DNA of 48,722 nt, taken from positions 1 through 48,722 of the forward strand of contig JAAYUE010000072.1 of the NCBI GenBank assembly GCA_012517905.1, given 5' to 3'. The number at the start of each line of letters is the position of its first letter. The first letter of the stretch is position 1. This DNA is from Clostridiales bacterium. GTDB taxonomy: Bacteria > Bacillota > Clostridia > Christensenellales > CAG-138. The translations under genes were made by a program, and so were the position numbers. Below are positions 18,324 through 26,188 of the stretch, in pieces. Below the pieces are notes generated by a model. It did no database searches. It had not been told where the DNA came from and worked only from the letters and a program-made list of their open reading frames with translations.

Positions 18324-18346
18324 TGTTTATCTCCTTCCTCTTCCCG

Positions 18347-19186
18347 TTACAGGCTGCTGCCGTTGCTGCGGCGCACGATGTACTTGTTGGTCGGGTTCTT
18401 ATGCTTGCGCGTCTTGTAGCCGAGCGCGGGTTTGCCCCAGGGGGTAACCGGGCCGGGCTTGCCGATCGGGCTCTTGCCTTCGCCGCCGCCGTGCGGGTGG
18501 TCGCAGGGGTTCATGACGCTGCCGCGCACCGTCGGGCGCACGCCCATGTGGCGCTTGCGGCCGGCTTTGCCGATCTGGATGTTCGCATGGTCGATGTTGC
18601 CGACCTGGCCAATCGTGGCCTTGGCGTTCATCGGAATCAGGCGGACTTCGCCGCTGGGCAGGCGAACCTGCGCATAGGCGCCTTCCTTTGCCATGAGCTG
18701 CGCGGCGTTGCCCGCGGAGCGGACCAGCTGCGCGCCCTTGCCGGGCTTGATCTCGATGCAGTGGATCATGGTGCCGACCGGGATGTTGGAAATCGGAAGC
18801 GCGTTGCCGACCTTGATGTCGGCGGTTTCGCCGGAGACGATCGTGTCGCCCACCGTCAGGCCGAGCGGCGCGATGATGTAGCGCTTTTCGCCGTCAAGGT
18901 AGTGCAGCAGCGCGATGTTCGCCGAGCGGTTCGGGTCATACTCGATGGAGAAGACCTTCGCGGGGACGTTGTCCTTGTTGCGCTTGAAGTCGATGATGCG
19001 GTACTTCTGGCGCGCGCCGCCGCCCTGATGACGGACGGTGATCTTGCCGCTGTGGTTGCGGCCGGCGTTCTTTTTCTTATCTTCGACGAGCGAGCGTTCC
19101 GGGCTCTTCTTGGTGATCTCCTCAAACGAGGAAACCGTCATGAAGCGCTGGCCGGGCGTCGTCGGGTTGATCTTACGGATACCCAT
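18347..19186 (-). CDS. rplB: 50S ribosomal protein L2
   Basis: A 279-residue L2 close to the peptidyl transferase centre. Recognised by [40 protein letters not shown] and the conserved [18 protein letters not shown] segment near residue 222. AGGAGG precedes the ATG. Confidence 0.99.
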   Translation of the reverse strand: MGIRKINPTTPGQRFMTVSSFEEITKKSPERSLVEDKKKNAGRNHSGKITVRHQGGGARQKYRIIDFKRNKDNVPAKVFSIEYDPNRSANIALLHYLDGEKRYIIAPLGLTVGDTIVSGETADIKVGNALPISNIPVGTMIHCIEIKPGKGAQLVRSAGNAAQLMAKEGAYAQVRLPSGEVRLIPMNAKATIGQVGNIDHANIQIGKAGRKRHMGVRPTVRGSVMNPCDHPHGGGEGKSPIGKPGPVTPWGKPALGYKTRKHKNPTNKYIVRRSNGSSL

Positions 19187-19198
19187 GATTCGTCCTCC

Positions 19199-19495
19199 TT
19201 ACTGCGAGATGCTGTCGAAGAACTCGATGCCTTTGGAGTTCTCCTTGAGCTTCACGTAGGCCTTTTTGCTGCTGGGCGTGCGGCCGGTGGAAGTTCCCTG
19301 GCGGCGCACTTTGCCGTCGCGGTTGATCGTATGCACGCTCTCGACTTCCACGCCGAAGATCTCCTCGACCGCTTTCTTGATCTCGATCTTGTTGGCGGTC
19401 TTGTCCACTTCAAACGTATAGGTCCTGCCCGCGAACTGATCGTAGCTCTTCTCCGTCAGAACCGGCTTTTTGATGATGTCATAGGGGCTCTTCAT
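19199..19495 (-). CDS. rplW: 50S ribosomal protein L23
   Basis: A 98-residue L23 at the tunnel exit, docking site for trigger factor. Recognised by PYDIIKKPVLTEKSYDQFAG and TANKIEIKKAVEEIFGV. Its ATG overlaps the rplD stop by one base (TAATG), with a GAGGAGG site inside rplD. Confidence 0.97.
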   Translation of the reverse strand: MKSPYDIIKKPVLTEKSYDQFAGRTYTFEVDKTANKIEIKKAVEEIFGVEVESVHTINRDGKVRRQGTSTGRTPSSKKAYVKLKENSKGIEFFDSISQ

Positions 19496-20115
19496 TACGC
19501 GTACACCTCCTCGATCTTCTTCGCCGACGCCTCGGTGAGGATCAGCATCTTGTACTTGAGAATCTCGTACGCGCTCAGAGTGCCGACCAGCGTGGTCTTC
19601 ACGCCGGGAATGTTGCGCGCGGCGCGCTCCACGTCGGCGTTGGGTTCCGGCAGGACGATGAGCGCCTGCTGGGCCTTGACGGCCTCGAGAACCTTGACCA
19701 TCTCCTTGGTCTTGGCGGCTTTGAGGGTCAGCTCGTTGAAGAGCACGAGTTCGTTGTCGTGAACCTTGCCGGAAAGCGCGGATTTCATCGCGACGCGCTT
19801 GACCTTCTTGTTCACGCGGATGGTATAGTCGCGGGGCTTGGGTGCGAACACCACGCCGCCGTGACGCCACTGGGGCGAACGGGTGGAACCCTGACGGGCG
19901 CGGCCGGTGCCCTTCTGGCGCCAGGGCTTGATGCCGCCGCCGCGGACTTCCGCGCGGGTGAGGGCGCTCTGCGTGCCCTGACGGCAGTTGGCCAGGTGCG
20001 CCTTGACGACCTCGTGGAGAACATATTCGTTGACAGGCTGTCCAAAAGTGTTTTCGGAGAGCTCGTATTCGCCGACTTTCTTGCCGGTGATATCGACAAT
20101 TGCTACTTTAGGCAT
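19495..20115 (-). CDS. rplD: 50S ribosomal protein L4
   Basis: A 206-residue L4 whose loop reaches the exit tunnel. Recognised by GGIKPWRQKGTGRARQGSTR and WRHGGVVFAPKPRDYTIRVN. In enterobacteria L4 regulates the S10 operon; no matching leader was recognised here. Confidence 0.98.
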   Translation of the reverse strand: MPKVAIVDITGKKVGEYELSENTFGQPVNEYVLHEVVKAHLANCRQGTQSALTRAEVRGGGIKPWRQKGTGRARQGSTRSPQWRHGGVVFAPKPRDYTIRVNKKVKRVAMKSALSGKVHDNELVLFNELTLKAAKTKEMVKVLEAVKAQQALIVLPEPNADVERAARNIPGVKTTLVGTLSAYEILKYKMLILTEASAKKIEEVYA

Positions 20116-20129
20116 TCTCTTGCTCCTCC

Positions 20130-20756
20130 TTACTTCACGGTGCTCGTTACGGAAACGAGACCGCCCTTCGGGCCGGGAACCGCGCCCTTGACCAGCAGAA
20201 GATCCCGCTCGGCGTCTACGCGCACGACTTCGAGGTTCTGGATGGTCACGGTTTCGCTGCCCATGTGGCCGGGAAGGTTCTTGCTCTTAAACACGCGGGA
20301 CGGGCTGGAGTTCGCGCTCATGGAGCCGACGCCGCGATGATAGTGCGAACCGTGCGTCATCTTGCCGCGGTGCTGGTTGTGGCGCTTGATGACGCCCTGG
20401 AATCCTTTGCCCTTGCTGGTGCCGCGCACGTCGATCTTGTCGCCTTCGGCGAACATGTCCGCCTTGATGACCTGGCCGACTTCGTAACCGGCGACGTCGT
20501 CGAGCTTGAACTCTCTCATATAACGGAGGGGTTTCACGCCCGCTTTGGCAAAGTGCCCCGTTTTCGGCTTGTTGGCGAGCTTTTCGCGGATCTCGCCGAA
20601 GCCTACCTGGACAGCTTCATATCCGTCGGTCCCGACGGTCTTCTTCTGGATGACGGGGCAGGGACCGGCTTGGATGACTGTCACGGGGATCATGGTACCG
20701 TCAGCTCGGAACATCTGCGTCATACCGATCTTTTTGCCCAAAATGGCCTTTTTCAT
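20130..20756 (-). CDS. rplC: 50S ribosomal protein L3
   Basis: A 208-residue L3, an assembly initiator near the peptidyl transferase centre. Recognised by [40 protein letters not shown] and [24 protein letters not shown] lies 5 nt before the ATG. Confidence 0.98.
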   Translation of the reverse strand: MKKAILGKKIGMTQMFRADGTMIPVTVIQAGPCPVIQKKTVGTDGYEAVQVGFGEIREKLANKPKTGHFAKAGVKPLRYMREFKLDDVAGYEVGQVIKADMFAEGDKIDVRGTSKGKGFQGVIKRHNQHRGKMTHGSHYHRGVGSMSANSSPSRVFKSKNLPGHMGSETVTIQNLEVVRVDAERDLLLVKGAVPGPKGGLVSVTSTVK

Positions 20757-20772
20757 GTTTACCTCCGATTGG

Positions 20773-21078
20773 TTACAGTTTGATCTCGATGTCGACACCG
20801 GCGGGCAGATCAAGCTTCATCAGCGCGTCAACGGTTTTGGAAGACGGCTGGAGAATGTCGATCAGGCGCTTGTGTGTGCGCATCTCGAATTGTTCGCGGG
20901 AATCTTTATACTTGTGGGTCGCGCGCAGAATGGTAACGATTTCCGTTTCCGTGGGCAGGGGGATCGGGCCACTGACCTGCGCGCCGGTTCTCTTGGCGGT
21001 TTCAACGATCTTCTCCGCGCTCTGGTCGATCAGAGAGCTTTCATACGCCTTGAGCTTGATGCGAATTCTGTTTGCCAT
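20773..21078 (-). CDS. rpsJ: 30S ribosomal protein S10
   Basis: A 101-residue S10 (also NusE in antitermination complexes), the first gene of the cluster. Recognised by [40 protein letters not shown] and [20 protein letters not shown] lies 11 nt before the ATG. A leader of about 240 nt separates it from the likely S10 promoter. Confidence 0.98.
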   Translation of the reverse strand: MANRIRIKLKAYESSLIDQSAEKIVETAKRTGAQVSGPIPLPTETEIVTILRATHKYKDSREQFEMRTHKRLIDILQPSSKTVDALMKLDLPAGVDIEIKL

Positions 21079-21324
21079 GTTATTGATATCCTCCTTCGTA
21101 ATGGGGCGGTACACAAAGCCGTGTGTTTCCTTCTTCATAAGGCAGGCGCAGCCTCTCGGCTGTGCTCTATACTCGTTCGGGACTGCACGAATCGCTCGTT
21201 TCCTCGCCCTCGCCCGCCTTGCGGACGTTGGGTCTGAGCGGAAATTACCCGGATGGCAGAACCGGCAACCTCCCGTTCATCCCTCCGCGCACAAAAGCAT
21301 CGCCTTTGCGGCGCGAACAGATTT
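21079..21324 (-). other. Untranslated leader of the S10 operon
   Basis: The stretch between the predicted S10 promoter and rpsJ holds no gene I can support. Near the ribosome binding site, 21146-21165 folds as GCACAGCC - GAGA - GGCTGCGC, one mismatch and a GNRA-type loop. This could be a regulatory hairpin, but I cannot match it to a described ribosomal-protein leader. Confidence 0.4.
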
Positions 21325-21353
21325 ATTTTACACACTTGAAACTGAGAATGCAA
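21325..21353 (-). promoter_or_regulatory. Promoter of the S10-spc-alpha cluster
   Basis: On the minus strand TTGCAT is followed after 17 nt by TAAAAT (five of six matches to the -10 consensus). It is the best promoter-like pair in the 460-nt gap before rpsJ. Transcription would start near 21318. Confidence 0.55.
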
Positions 21354-21481
21354 GCAGAAATTTCAGGAATTCCACACTTTTTTTTGCCCGAATACGGGGT
21401 TTTTCACGATTGCCGCGCGCAAAACGCCCTTCCGCGCGGTCGACGCCCGTGGAGTATACCACAAATCCGCCGTTTCCGGCA

Positions 21482-21512
21482 AGCAAAACGCGCCGGATAT
21501 TGCCGGCGCGTT
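21482..21512 (-). terminator. Terminator of the cadC-cadA operon
   Basis: A perfect 10-bp stem AACGCGCCGG / CCGGCGCGTT with a 6-nt loop, followed on the minus strand by TTTTGCTT. It lies 27 nt after the cadA stop and shields the ribosomal cluster from readthrough. Confidence 0.85.
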
Positions 21513-21538
21513 GTTCGCACGCTATATATAAGGAAGCG

Positions 21539-23596
21539 TTACCCGTCGAGCCGCTTTGAAACGGAAAACAGCGTCAGCGTGTTGAGCACGCAGATCAGCG
21601 CCGCGCCCACGTCCGCAAGGATGGCGACCCACATACCCGCAAGGCCCAGCGCGCCGAGCACGAGCGCCGTGGTCTTGATGCCGAGCGCGATGGCGATGTT
21701 GCTCTTCGCTTTTCGCAGGGTGCGCTTTGCCGCATACAGCGAAAACGGCAGGTGCGTCAGATCATGCGTCAGCAGCAGCGCGTCCGCCGCCTCCGCGGCC
21801 ATGTCCGTGCCGCCGAGACCGATGGCGATGCCGACATCGGCGCCCGCGAGCACCGGCGCGTCGTTGATGCCGTCGCCGACGAAGAGCGTCTCGCCCACCT
21901 CCGCGCGGATCTTGCGCATCACGTCCAGCTTTTCCGCGGGCTGGAGCGAGGCGAACACCGCCTTTACGCCCAGCGTATCGCCGACCTCCTGCGCCGCAGC
22001 CGCGGCGTCTCCCGTCAGAATCGCCGTATAGCCGACCGTTTCGTTCAGTGTCGATATGGCGGCCTTCGCCGTATCCCGCAGACGGTCGCCGACGTAGATC
22101 GCGCCGGCGTATGCGCCGTCTACGGCGACGAGCACGCTCGCGTCGGACTCAGCGGATATCCCCTGTTCCTCCAGAAACGCACGGTTGCCGACCACGACGC
22201 GCCGTTGGCCGACTGTCGCGACGACGCCCTTGCCCGCAACCTCGCGCACGTTTTCCGATTTGAATCCCAGCGTGTCCGCCCGGGCGACGGCCGAAGCGAC
22301 GGGATGCAGGCTGTGCTGCTCGGCGGCGGATGCCAGCGCGAGCAGTTCCTCCTGCGGCATTCCCGCGCTCTCGACGCGCTGCACCTCGAATTCACCCTCC
22401 GTCAGCGTGCCGGTTTTGTCAAACACAACGGCCTTTACGCGCGGCAGGCGCTCGAACGCGTCCGCCCCCTTAAACAGCACGCCCGCCCTGGAAGATACGG
22501 CAAGTCCGGCAAAAAACGTCAGCGGAATGCTGAGCACCAGCGCGCACGGGCAGGAGATCACGAGAAAGATCAGCGCGCGGTGAATCCACTCGTTCCACGC
22601 CCCCGCGCCGAAGAGCGGCGGCAGCACCGCGAGCAGGACGGCCGCCGCAATCACGCTCGGCGTATAGACCCGCGCGAACCGGGAGATGAACCGTTCGAGC
22701 GCGGGTTTGTGCCGCGTTGCGTCCTCGACCGCGCGCAGCAGGCGGCTGGTGGAGGATTCCGCGGCGATCCGCGTCGTGCGGATGGTCAGCGGACCGCTCG
22801 TATTCAGCGCGCCGGCGGATACTTCCGCGCCGGGCCCGGCGAAAAACGGCTGCGGCTCGCCCGTGAGCATGGATACGTCCAGCAGGCTCTCGCCCGCGCT
22901 CACCGCGCCGTCGAGAGGGATGCGCTCGCCGACCTTCACAAGAATCGTCCCGCCGACCGGCACTTCATCCGGCCGAACCATGCGCTGGACGCCGTCTTCA
23001 ACAAGGCGCGCCTTGTCGGGATGCAACTCCACCGCGTCCGCGATGCGGTCGCGGCTTCTGCGCACGGCGGCTTCCTGGAGACTTTCGCCTATGCCATAAA
23101 ATATCATGACCGCCGCCGCCTCGGCATAGTCGCCAAGGACCACCGCGCCGACGGTTGCAACGCTCATGAGCACGTTTTCATCGAAAAACCGGCCTTTGAC
23201 AAACCCCGTCGCCGCGCGGATGAGCACCTCGTACCCCGCCGCCAGATAGGACGCAATGCGCAGCGCCGTCTGCAGCCAGCCGCCGACAAACACGCTTGCT
23301 AGCAACAGCGCCACGGCGACGCCGATCGGAACAATCCGCTCCGGCGCAAAGGCGCCATGGCAGCCCTCCTTCTCTTCCCGCTCGTCTTCCTCTTGATCGC
23401 GGTCGATCGCGCCGTATGCGTGCGAGCAGGCGCACCCCTCGCCGCAAACGCCCGTTTCGCAGGTATCCTCTTTCGCTTTTGCCCTGGTTGCCGTCCTGTT
23501 TTTTTTTCGGGATTGTGCCGCGCCGCAGACGCAGTGCTCCTCGTCGAGCCCGCAGTATCTGCATTTTTCGCCCGGGGCGGCGATGTCGTTCGTCAT
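21539..23596 (-). CDS. cadA: Zn/Cd/Pb-type P1B ATPase with a Cys-rich N-terminus
   Basis: A 685-residue heavy-metal exporter driven by ATP. It carries TGEP (245-248), the membrane metal site SCPCALV (Cys349, Cys351), the phosphorylated DKTGTLT (Asp393), the HP motif (431-432), GDGINDAP (574-581) and a C-terminal membrane segment with LADVGAALI, all typical of the Zn/Cd group. The usual ferredoxin-like HMA domain is absent. Instead residues 11-24 and 46-60 hold cysteine clusters ([20 protein letters not shown]), followed by an acidic/His/Cys stretch. The ATG overlaps the cadC stop by 4 nt. Metal specificity is inferred from motifs and the CadC partner. Confidence 0.93.
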   Translation of the reverse strand: MTNDIAAPGEKCRYCGLDEEHCVCGAAQSRKKNRTATRAKAKEDTCETGVCGEGCACSHAYGAIDRDQEEDEREEKEGCHGAFAPERIVPIGVAVALLLASVFVGGWLQTALRIASYLAAGYEVLIRAATGFVKGRFFDENVLMSVATVGAVVLGDYAEAAAVMIFYGIGESLQEAAVRRSRDRIADAVELHPDKARLVEDGVQRMVRPDEVPVGGTILVKVGERIPLDGAVSAGESLLDVSMLTGEPQPFFAGPGAEVSAGALNTSGPLTIRTTRIAAESSTSRLLRAVEDATRHKPALERFISRFARVYTPSVIAAAVLLAVLPPLFGAGAWNEWIHRALIFLVISCPCALVLSIPLTFFAGLAVSSRAGVLFKGADAFERLPRVKAVVFDKTGTLTEGEFEVQRVESAGMPQEELLALASAAEQHSLHPVASAVARADTLGFKSENVREVAGKGVVATVGQRRVVVGNRAFLEEQGISAESDASVLVAVDGAYAGAIYVGDRLRDTAKAAISTLNETVGYTAILTGDAAAAAQEVGDTLGVKAVFASLQPAEKLDVMRKIRAEVGETLFVGDGINDAPVLAGADVGIAIGLGGTDMAAEAADALLLTHDLTHLPFSLYAAKRTLRKAKSNIAIALGIKTTALVLGALGLAGMWVAILADVGAALICVLNTLTLFSVSKRLDG

Positions 23597-23970
23597 GCCT
23601 GTTCCTTTCCGCAGCGGACCACGTCCAGAAGCCGCCGGATCGTGTCGCCGATTTCATTGTCGCTCAGTGAATACAAGGTGCGCTGTCCCTGCTTGCGAAA
23701 GCGAATCACGTCGCACTGCCGCAGGCCGCGCAGATGATGCGAGATTGCGGGCTGGCTCATGCCGAGCAGGTCCGCCATCTCGCACACGCACATGTCGCTC
23801 ACGGCGAGCATGGAGAGCAGCCGCACGCGCGTGCTGTCCGAAAGATGGGCAAACACCGCAGCCGCGTCCACCGCCTCGTCCTCGCCCGGCAGGCGCGCGC
23901 GAATCTCGTCTTCGTGCTGCTTGTCGATATGGCTTTCTCCGCAAATCGGCGTTCCGGCAATCCCTTTCAT
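23593..23970 (-). CDS. cadC: CadC/ArsR-family metal-sensing repressor
   Basis: A 125-residue winged-helix repressor. The alpha-3 metal site CVC (Cys61, Cys63) in SDMCVCEMADLLGMSQPAIS resembles the ELCVCD box of CadC, and Cys10 could complete a thiolate site. The DNA-recognition helix SQPAISHHLRGLR follows. The second, zinc-type site at the C-terminus is not obvious: the expected histidine is missing in SLSDNEIGDTI. It heads the cadC-cadA operon and likely represses it through the twin TTATATAA boxes downstream of its -10. Metal binding would relieve repression. Confidence 0.9.
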   Translation of the reverse strand: MKGIAGTPICGESHIDKQHEDEIRARLPGEDEAVDAAAVFAHLSDSTRVRLLSMLAVSDMCVCEMADLLGMSQPAISHHLRGLRQCDVIRFRKQGQRTLYSLSDNEIGDTIRRLLDVVRCGKEQA

Positions 23971-23980
23971 AAGCGCTCCT

Positions 23981-24004
23981 TTATATAAATGGTTTCTTAT
24001 ATAA
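23981..24004 (-). promoter_or_regulatory. Likely CadC operator (two TTATATAA boxes)
   Basis: Two identical self-complementary 8-mers, TTATATAA at 23981-23988 and 23997-24004, are spaced 8 nt apart. One overlaps the -10 hexamer and the other the leader. This fits the AT-rich dyad operators of ArsR/CadC repressors; binding is inferred. Confidence 0.6.
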
Positions 24005-24028
24005 TAGCATTTTACTAGACTTTGTCAA
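24001..24028 (-). promoter_or_regulatory. cadC promoter
   Basis: On the minus strand a perfect TTGACA is followed after 16 nt by TATTAT. Transcription would start about 24 nt before the cadC ATG, inside the twin-box operator. Confidence 0.75.
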
Positions 24029-24065
24029 GCGTGTTTCTGTCCTGTCCCGACACGGCTGCGGACAT

Positions 24066-24097
24066 AAAAAACAGGCCCCGATTCGGAGCCTGTTTTT
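24066..24097 (-). terminator. Terminator of the GntR gene
   Basis: AAAAACAGGC and GCCTGTTTTT with inner CCG/CGG pairs form a strong stem. On the minus strand it ends in six T, directly after the GntR gene stop. Confidence 0.85.
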
Positions 24098-24107
24098 GCA
24101 TATGCCC

Positions 24108-24779
24108 TTATTTCATCGTATTCGGAATAAACTCTTTCGCGTTGAGGATGTGATCGCGCAGCAGATTGCAGGCGCTTTCGAAATCCCCCTCGCGGCAGGC
24201 CAGCATGATCGCCTCGTGCTGGTTGATCGAAACCTCGCGCGTCAGCGGCGTGCCGTAGAAGCTCGCGCGCAGATAGCGGTCGATGTTCGCATGCACGAGT
24301 TCAAGCAAAAAGTTTGCCATGGAGTTCGCCGCGTGGGACGTCAGGATCTCGTGGAACTTATAGTTGAGTTCCTCCGAGCGGACGATGTCCTCCACCGTCG
24401 TCTCCCGCTGCTGGCGGACGACTTCTTCCAACGCGTCAAAATCCGCCTTGGTCAGCATCGGCGCGCTGTTTCTGAGCATCATGACCGAGAGCGTCGCGCG
24501 CACCTCCATCATGTCCAGCAGTTCGCTGCGCGTCAATTCCGTCACCGCGGCCCCGCGGTTGGGATGAATGCGGACGAGTCCCTGCGCCTCGAGCCTTCTG
24601 AGCGCCTCGCGCACCGGAATATGGCTGACGTTGAGCGCGGCTGAAATCTCGTCCTGTTTGAGCTGCATCCCGCCCGGAAGCCGGCCGCTGATGATCCCTT
24701 CGCGCAGAACATGAAATATCCACTCCTGCGTGGCGCCGACCCGCGGCCCCACCTGCTCGGCTATGGCTTTGTAATCCAT
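24108..24779 (-). CDS. GntR-family transcriptional regulator, FCD subgroup
   Basis: A 223-residue regulator. The N-terminal winged helix (about 15-85) contains LKQDEISAALNVSHIPVREA and RLEAQGLVRIHPNRGAAV. The C-terminal FCD domain (about 90-215) has the histidines FHEIL and NQHEAI expected to hold a metal and the effector, usually a small organic acid. It is transcribed from its own promoter, with GAGGTG before the ATG. No catabolic gene lies in the same operon. The nearby sugar genes at 26-28.5 kb are a possible target, by position only. Confidence 0.9.
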   Translation of the reverse strand: MDYKAIAEQVGPRVGATQEWIFHVLREGIISGRLPGGMQLKQDEISAALNVSHIPVREALRRLEAQGLVRIHPNRGAAVTELTRSELLDMMEVRATLSVMMLRNSAPMLTKADFDALEEVVRQQRETTVEDIVRSEELNYKFHEILTSHAANSMANFLLELVHANIDRYLRASFYGTPLTREVSINQHEAIMLACREGDFESACNLLRDHILNAKEFIPNTMK

Positions 24780-24831
24780 AATTCACCTCATATAAAATGC
24801 GACTTGAACACCTGGAATGCTGTCTGAGAGC

Positions 24832-24860
24832 ATTATATATGATCGGATTGCGTTGTGCAA
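24832..24860 (-). promoter_or_regulatory. Promoter of the GntR gene
   Basis: On the minus strand TTGCAC is followed after 17 nt by a perfect TATAAT. The leader to the ATG at 24779 would be about 45 nt. Confidence 0.6.
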
Positions 24861-24904
24861 CCCTTTTGCATAAAGTATGCCGGTATGCAGGATGTACAAC
24901 GCTT

Positions 24905-24929
24905 CAGGGGTACACAAAACCAACCCCTG
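24905..24929. promoter_or_regulatory. 7-bp inverted repeat in the gap upstream of the GntR gene
   Basis: CAGGGGT and ACCCCTG are separated by 11 nt. It may be a regulator binding site or a weak hairpin. The 278-nt gap holds no gene that I can support. Confidence 0.3.
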
Positions 24930-25057
24930 TCAAACGGCCGATGATGGATCGATTCAGTTCCGGTCGGATCTTCTGTCAGATTTGTCGGGTCTGCCGGTGA
25001 TTCTGCGATTTCCTGCCGCCTGTCACTCGCCCGGGCCGGCGAATGGCCGCCAGCAGG

Positions 25058-25393
25058 TCAGCGGCCGTATTTGACGCGTTCGAGACGAATCAGCGCCATC
25101 ACGCCTTCGCGGATCTCCGTCGGCAGACGGTCGGCAAGCGCCACGTCGTTGCGATAGGATTGCATGCCTTCCGTGTCAAACAGATAGCTCGGTTCCTCGG
25201 TGAGACCAAGGATGCTGTCGGTCGATGTGTTATAGTGCGTCGCGATCGCCACGAGGGACGCAATGTCCGGCATGCAGCGGTTGGATTCCCACGCAGCTAC
25301 GGATTGCTGCACGACGCCAACCGATTCACCCAGCTGCTGCTGCGTTTCACCATGTGATTTGCGAAGTCTCTTGATGCTTGCTCCAATGTCCAT
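25058..25393 (-). CDS. XRE-family helix-turn-helix regulator
   Basis: A 111-residue DNA-binding protein. The N-terminal helix-turn-helix (about 5-60) includes IKRLRKSHGETQQQLGESVG and QQSVAAWESNRCMPDIASLV. The C-terminal half has no recognised domain and may mediate dimerisation. The start at 25393 is set by GGAGGAGAG upstream; the frame is open for another 75 codons upstream, but that part lies in AT-rich sequence and has no support. The regulated genes are unknown. The palindrome at 25475-25486 in its own upstream region is a candidate site. Confidence 0.85.
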   Translation of the reverse strand: MDIGASIKRLRKSHGETQQQLGESVGVVQQSVAAWESNRCMPDIASLVAIATHYNTSTDSILGLTEEPSYLFDTEGMQSYRNDVALADRLPTEIREGVMALIRLERVKYGR

Positions 25394-25474
25394 GTTGTTC
25401 TCTCTCCTCCAACTAATATCAACAGTGTCGAGCCGGCCAGATCGGAAAACGGCGGGGTTGCCAAAGCGTATGTT

Positions 25475-25486
25475 TACAAAATTGTA
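25475..25486. promoter_or_regulatory. Palindrome upstream of the XRE gene, candidate operator
   Basis: TACAA-AA-TTGTA is a 5-2-5 inverted repeat about 85 bp upstream of the XRE start. It could be an autoregulatory site; there is no direct evidence. Confidence 0.35.
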
Positions 25487-26076
25487 GTCAACTGCTTCAT
25501 CCTTGCCGGTACGCGGCTGAACCGTATAACTCATTCTACTATACTTCTGGACAGAAGAAAAGAGCCAGAATACAGATATTACGAAACTTTTTTTGACAAT
25601 TCGTCGGAAATATGGCATATCGTACTATTTTTGTAACTATCACGCTTTTGAATGAAAGTCCAAAACAAAGTAAATTTGACAATTTTATCTTGTTTTTTGA
25701 ACCATTTTGCTTGCCGACATCGTTCGCAATATGATATTTTACGCAATAATCCGATATCTCAGCTTTCGAAGTAATGTATAAATATGTGTGTTTTTCGCGT
25801 TCTTATGCGTTGCTTATCTATACAAGCAATTCGTTTTGGCTACGCGTATCGTCGTTATTCCGGCAACGGACCTTTCCGGATGTTCCGGTCGATATCGAAC
25901 GATCGTCGCAGGATAGCTGTACTATTATAATGTAAAAAGCCGTCGCAATCTGTCTGATAATAGCATTTTCCGGCAAAATCCGCCGATTTCCGTTCGGTTT
26001 CTACTTTAACCCCCAAGCTTGAATAGAATCCGCCGTTTTTTTTACACGGATTTTATGGATATGCAATTTTCATTTG

Positions 26077-26114
26077 TGTTATACTTAGCCGAGTATAGTC
26101 GATATCATATATCG
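26077..26114 (+). promoter_or_regulatory. GH4 promoter with two overlapping palindromes
   Basis: An extended -10 (TGT-TATACT) ends at 26085. The hexamer is also the left arm of TATACT-6 nt-AGTATA (26080-26097), and a second palindrome CGATAT-CAT-ATATCG follows at 26100-26114. Their position over the -10 and start of transcription suggests repression by a local regulator. Confidence 0.5.
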
Positions 26115-26188
26115 CCGCTCTGTTTTCTTTTTTGTTTCGATCGCATCCGCTCTGTTTTTTTCACAGCATCTCAAACGGGAGGCGCCTT

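Larger units (their letters stand above)
25394..26188. other. Long AT-rich non-coding region between divergent XRE and GH4 genes
   Basis: About 800 bases with no convincing gene. Hand counting gives about 30 percent GC at 25621-25680, far below the flanking genes. It contains isolated promoter-like words (TTGACA at 25590 and 25676, TATAAT at 25926) that do not pair well, the palindrome TACAAAATTGTA (25475-25486), and two operator-like palindromes just before the GH4 gene. Confidence 0.6.

Noticed and set aside
25676-25700. Promoter at the TTGACA in the AT-rich island
   Set aside because: No suitable -10 lies 16-18 nt away.
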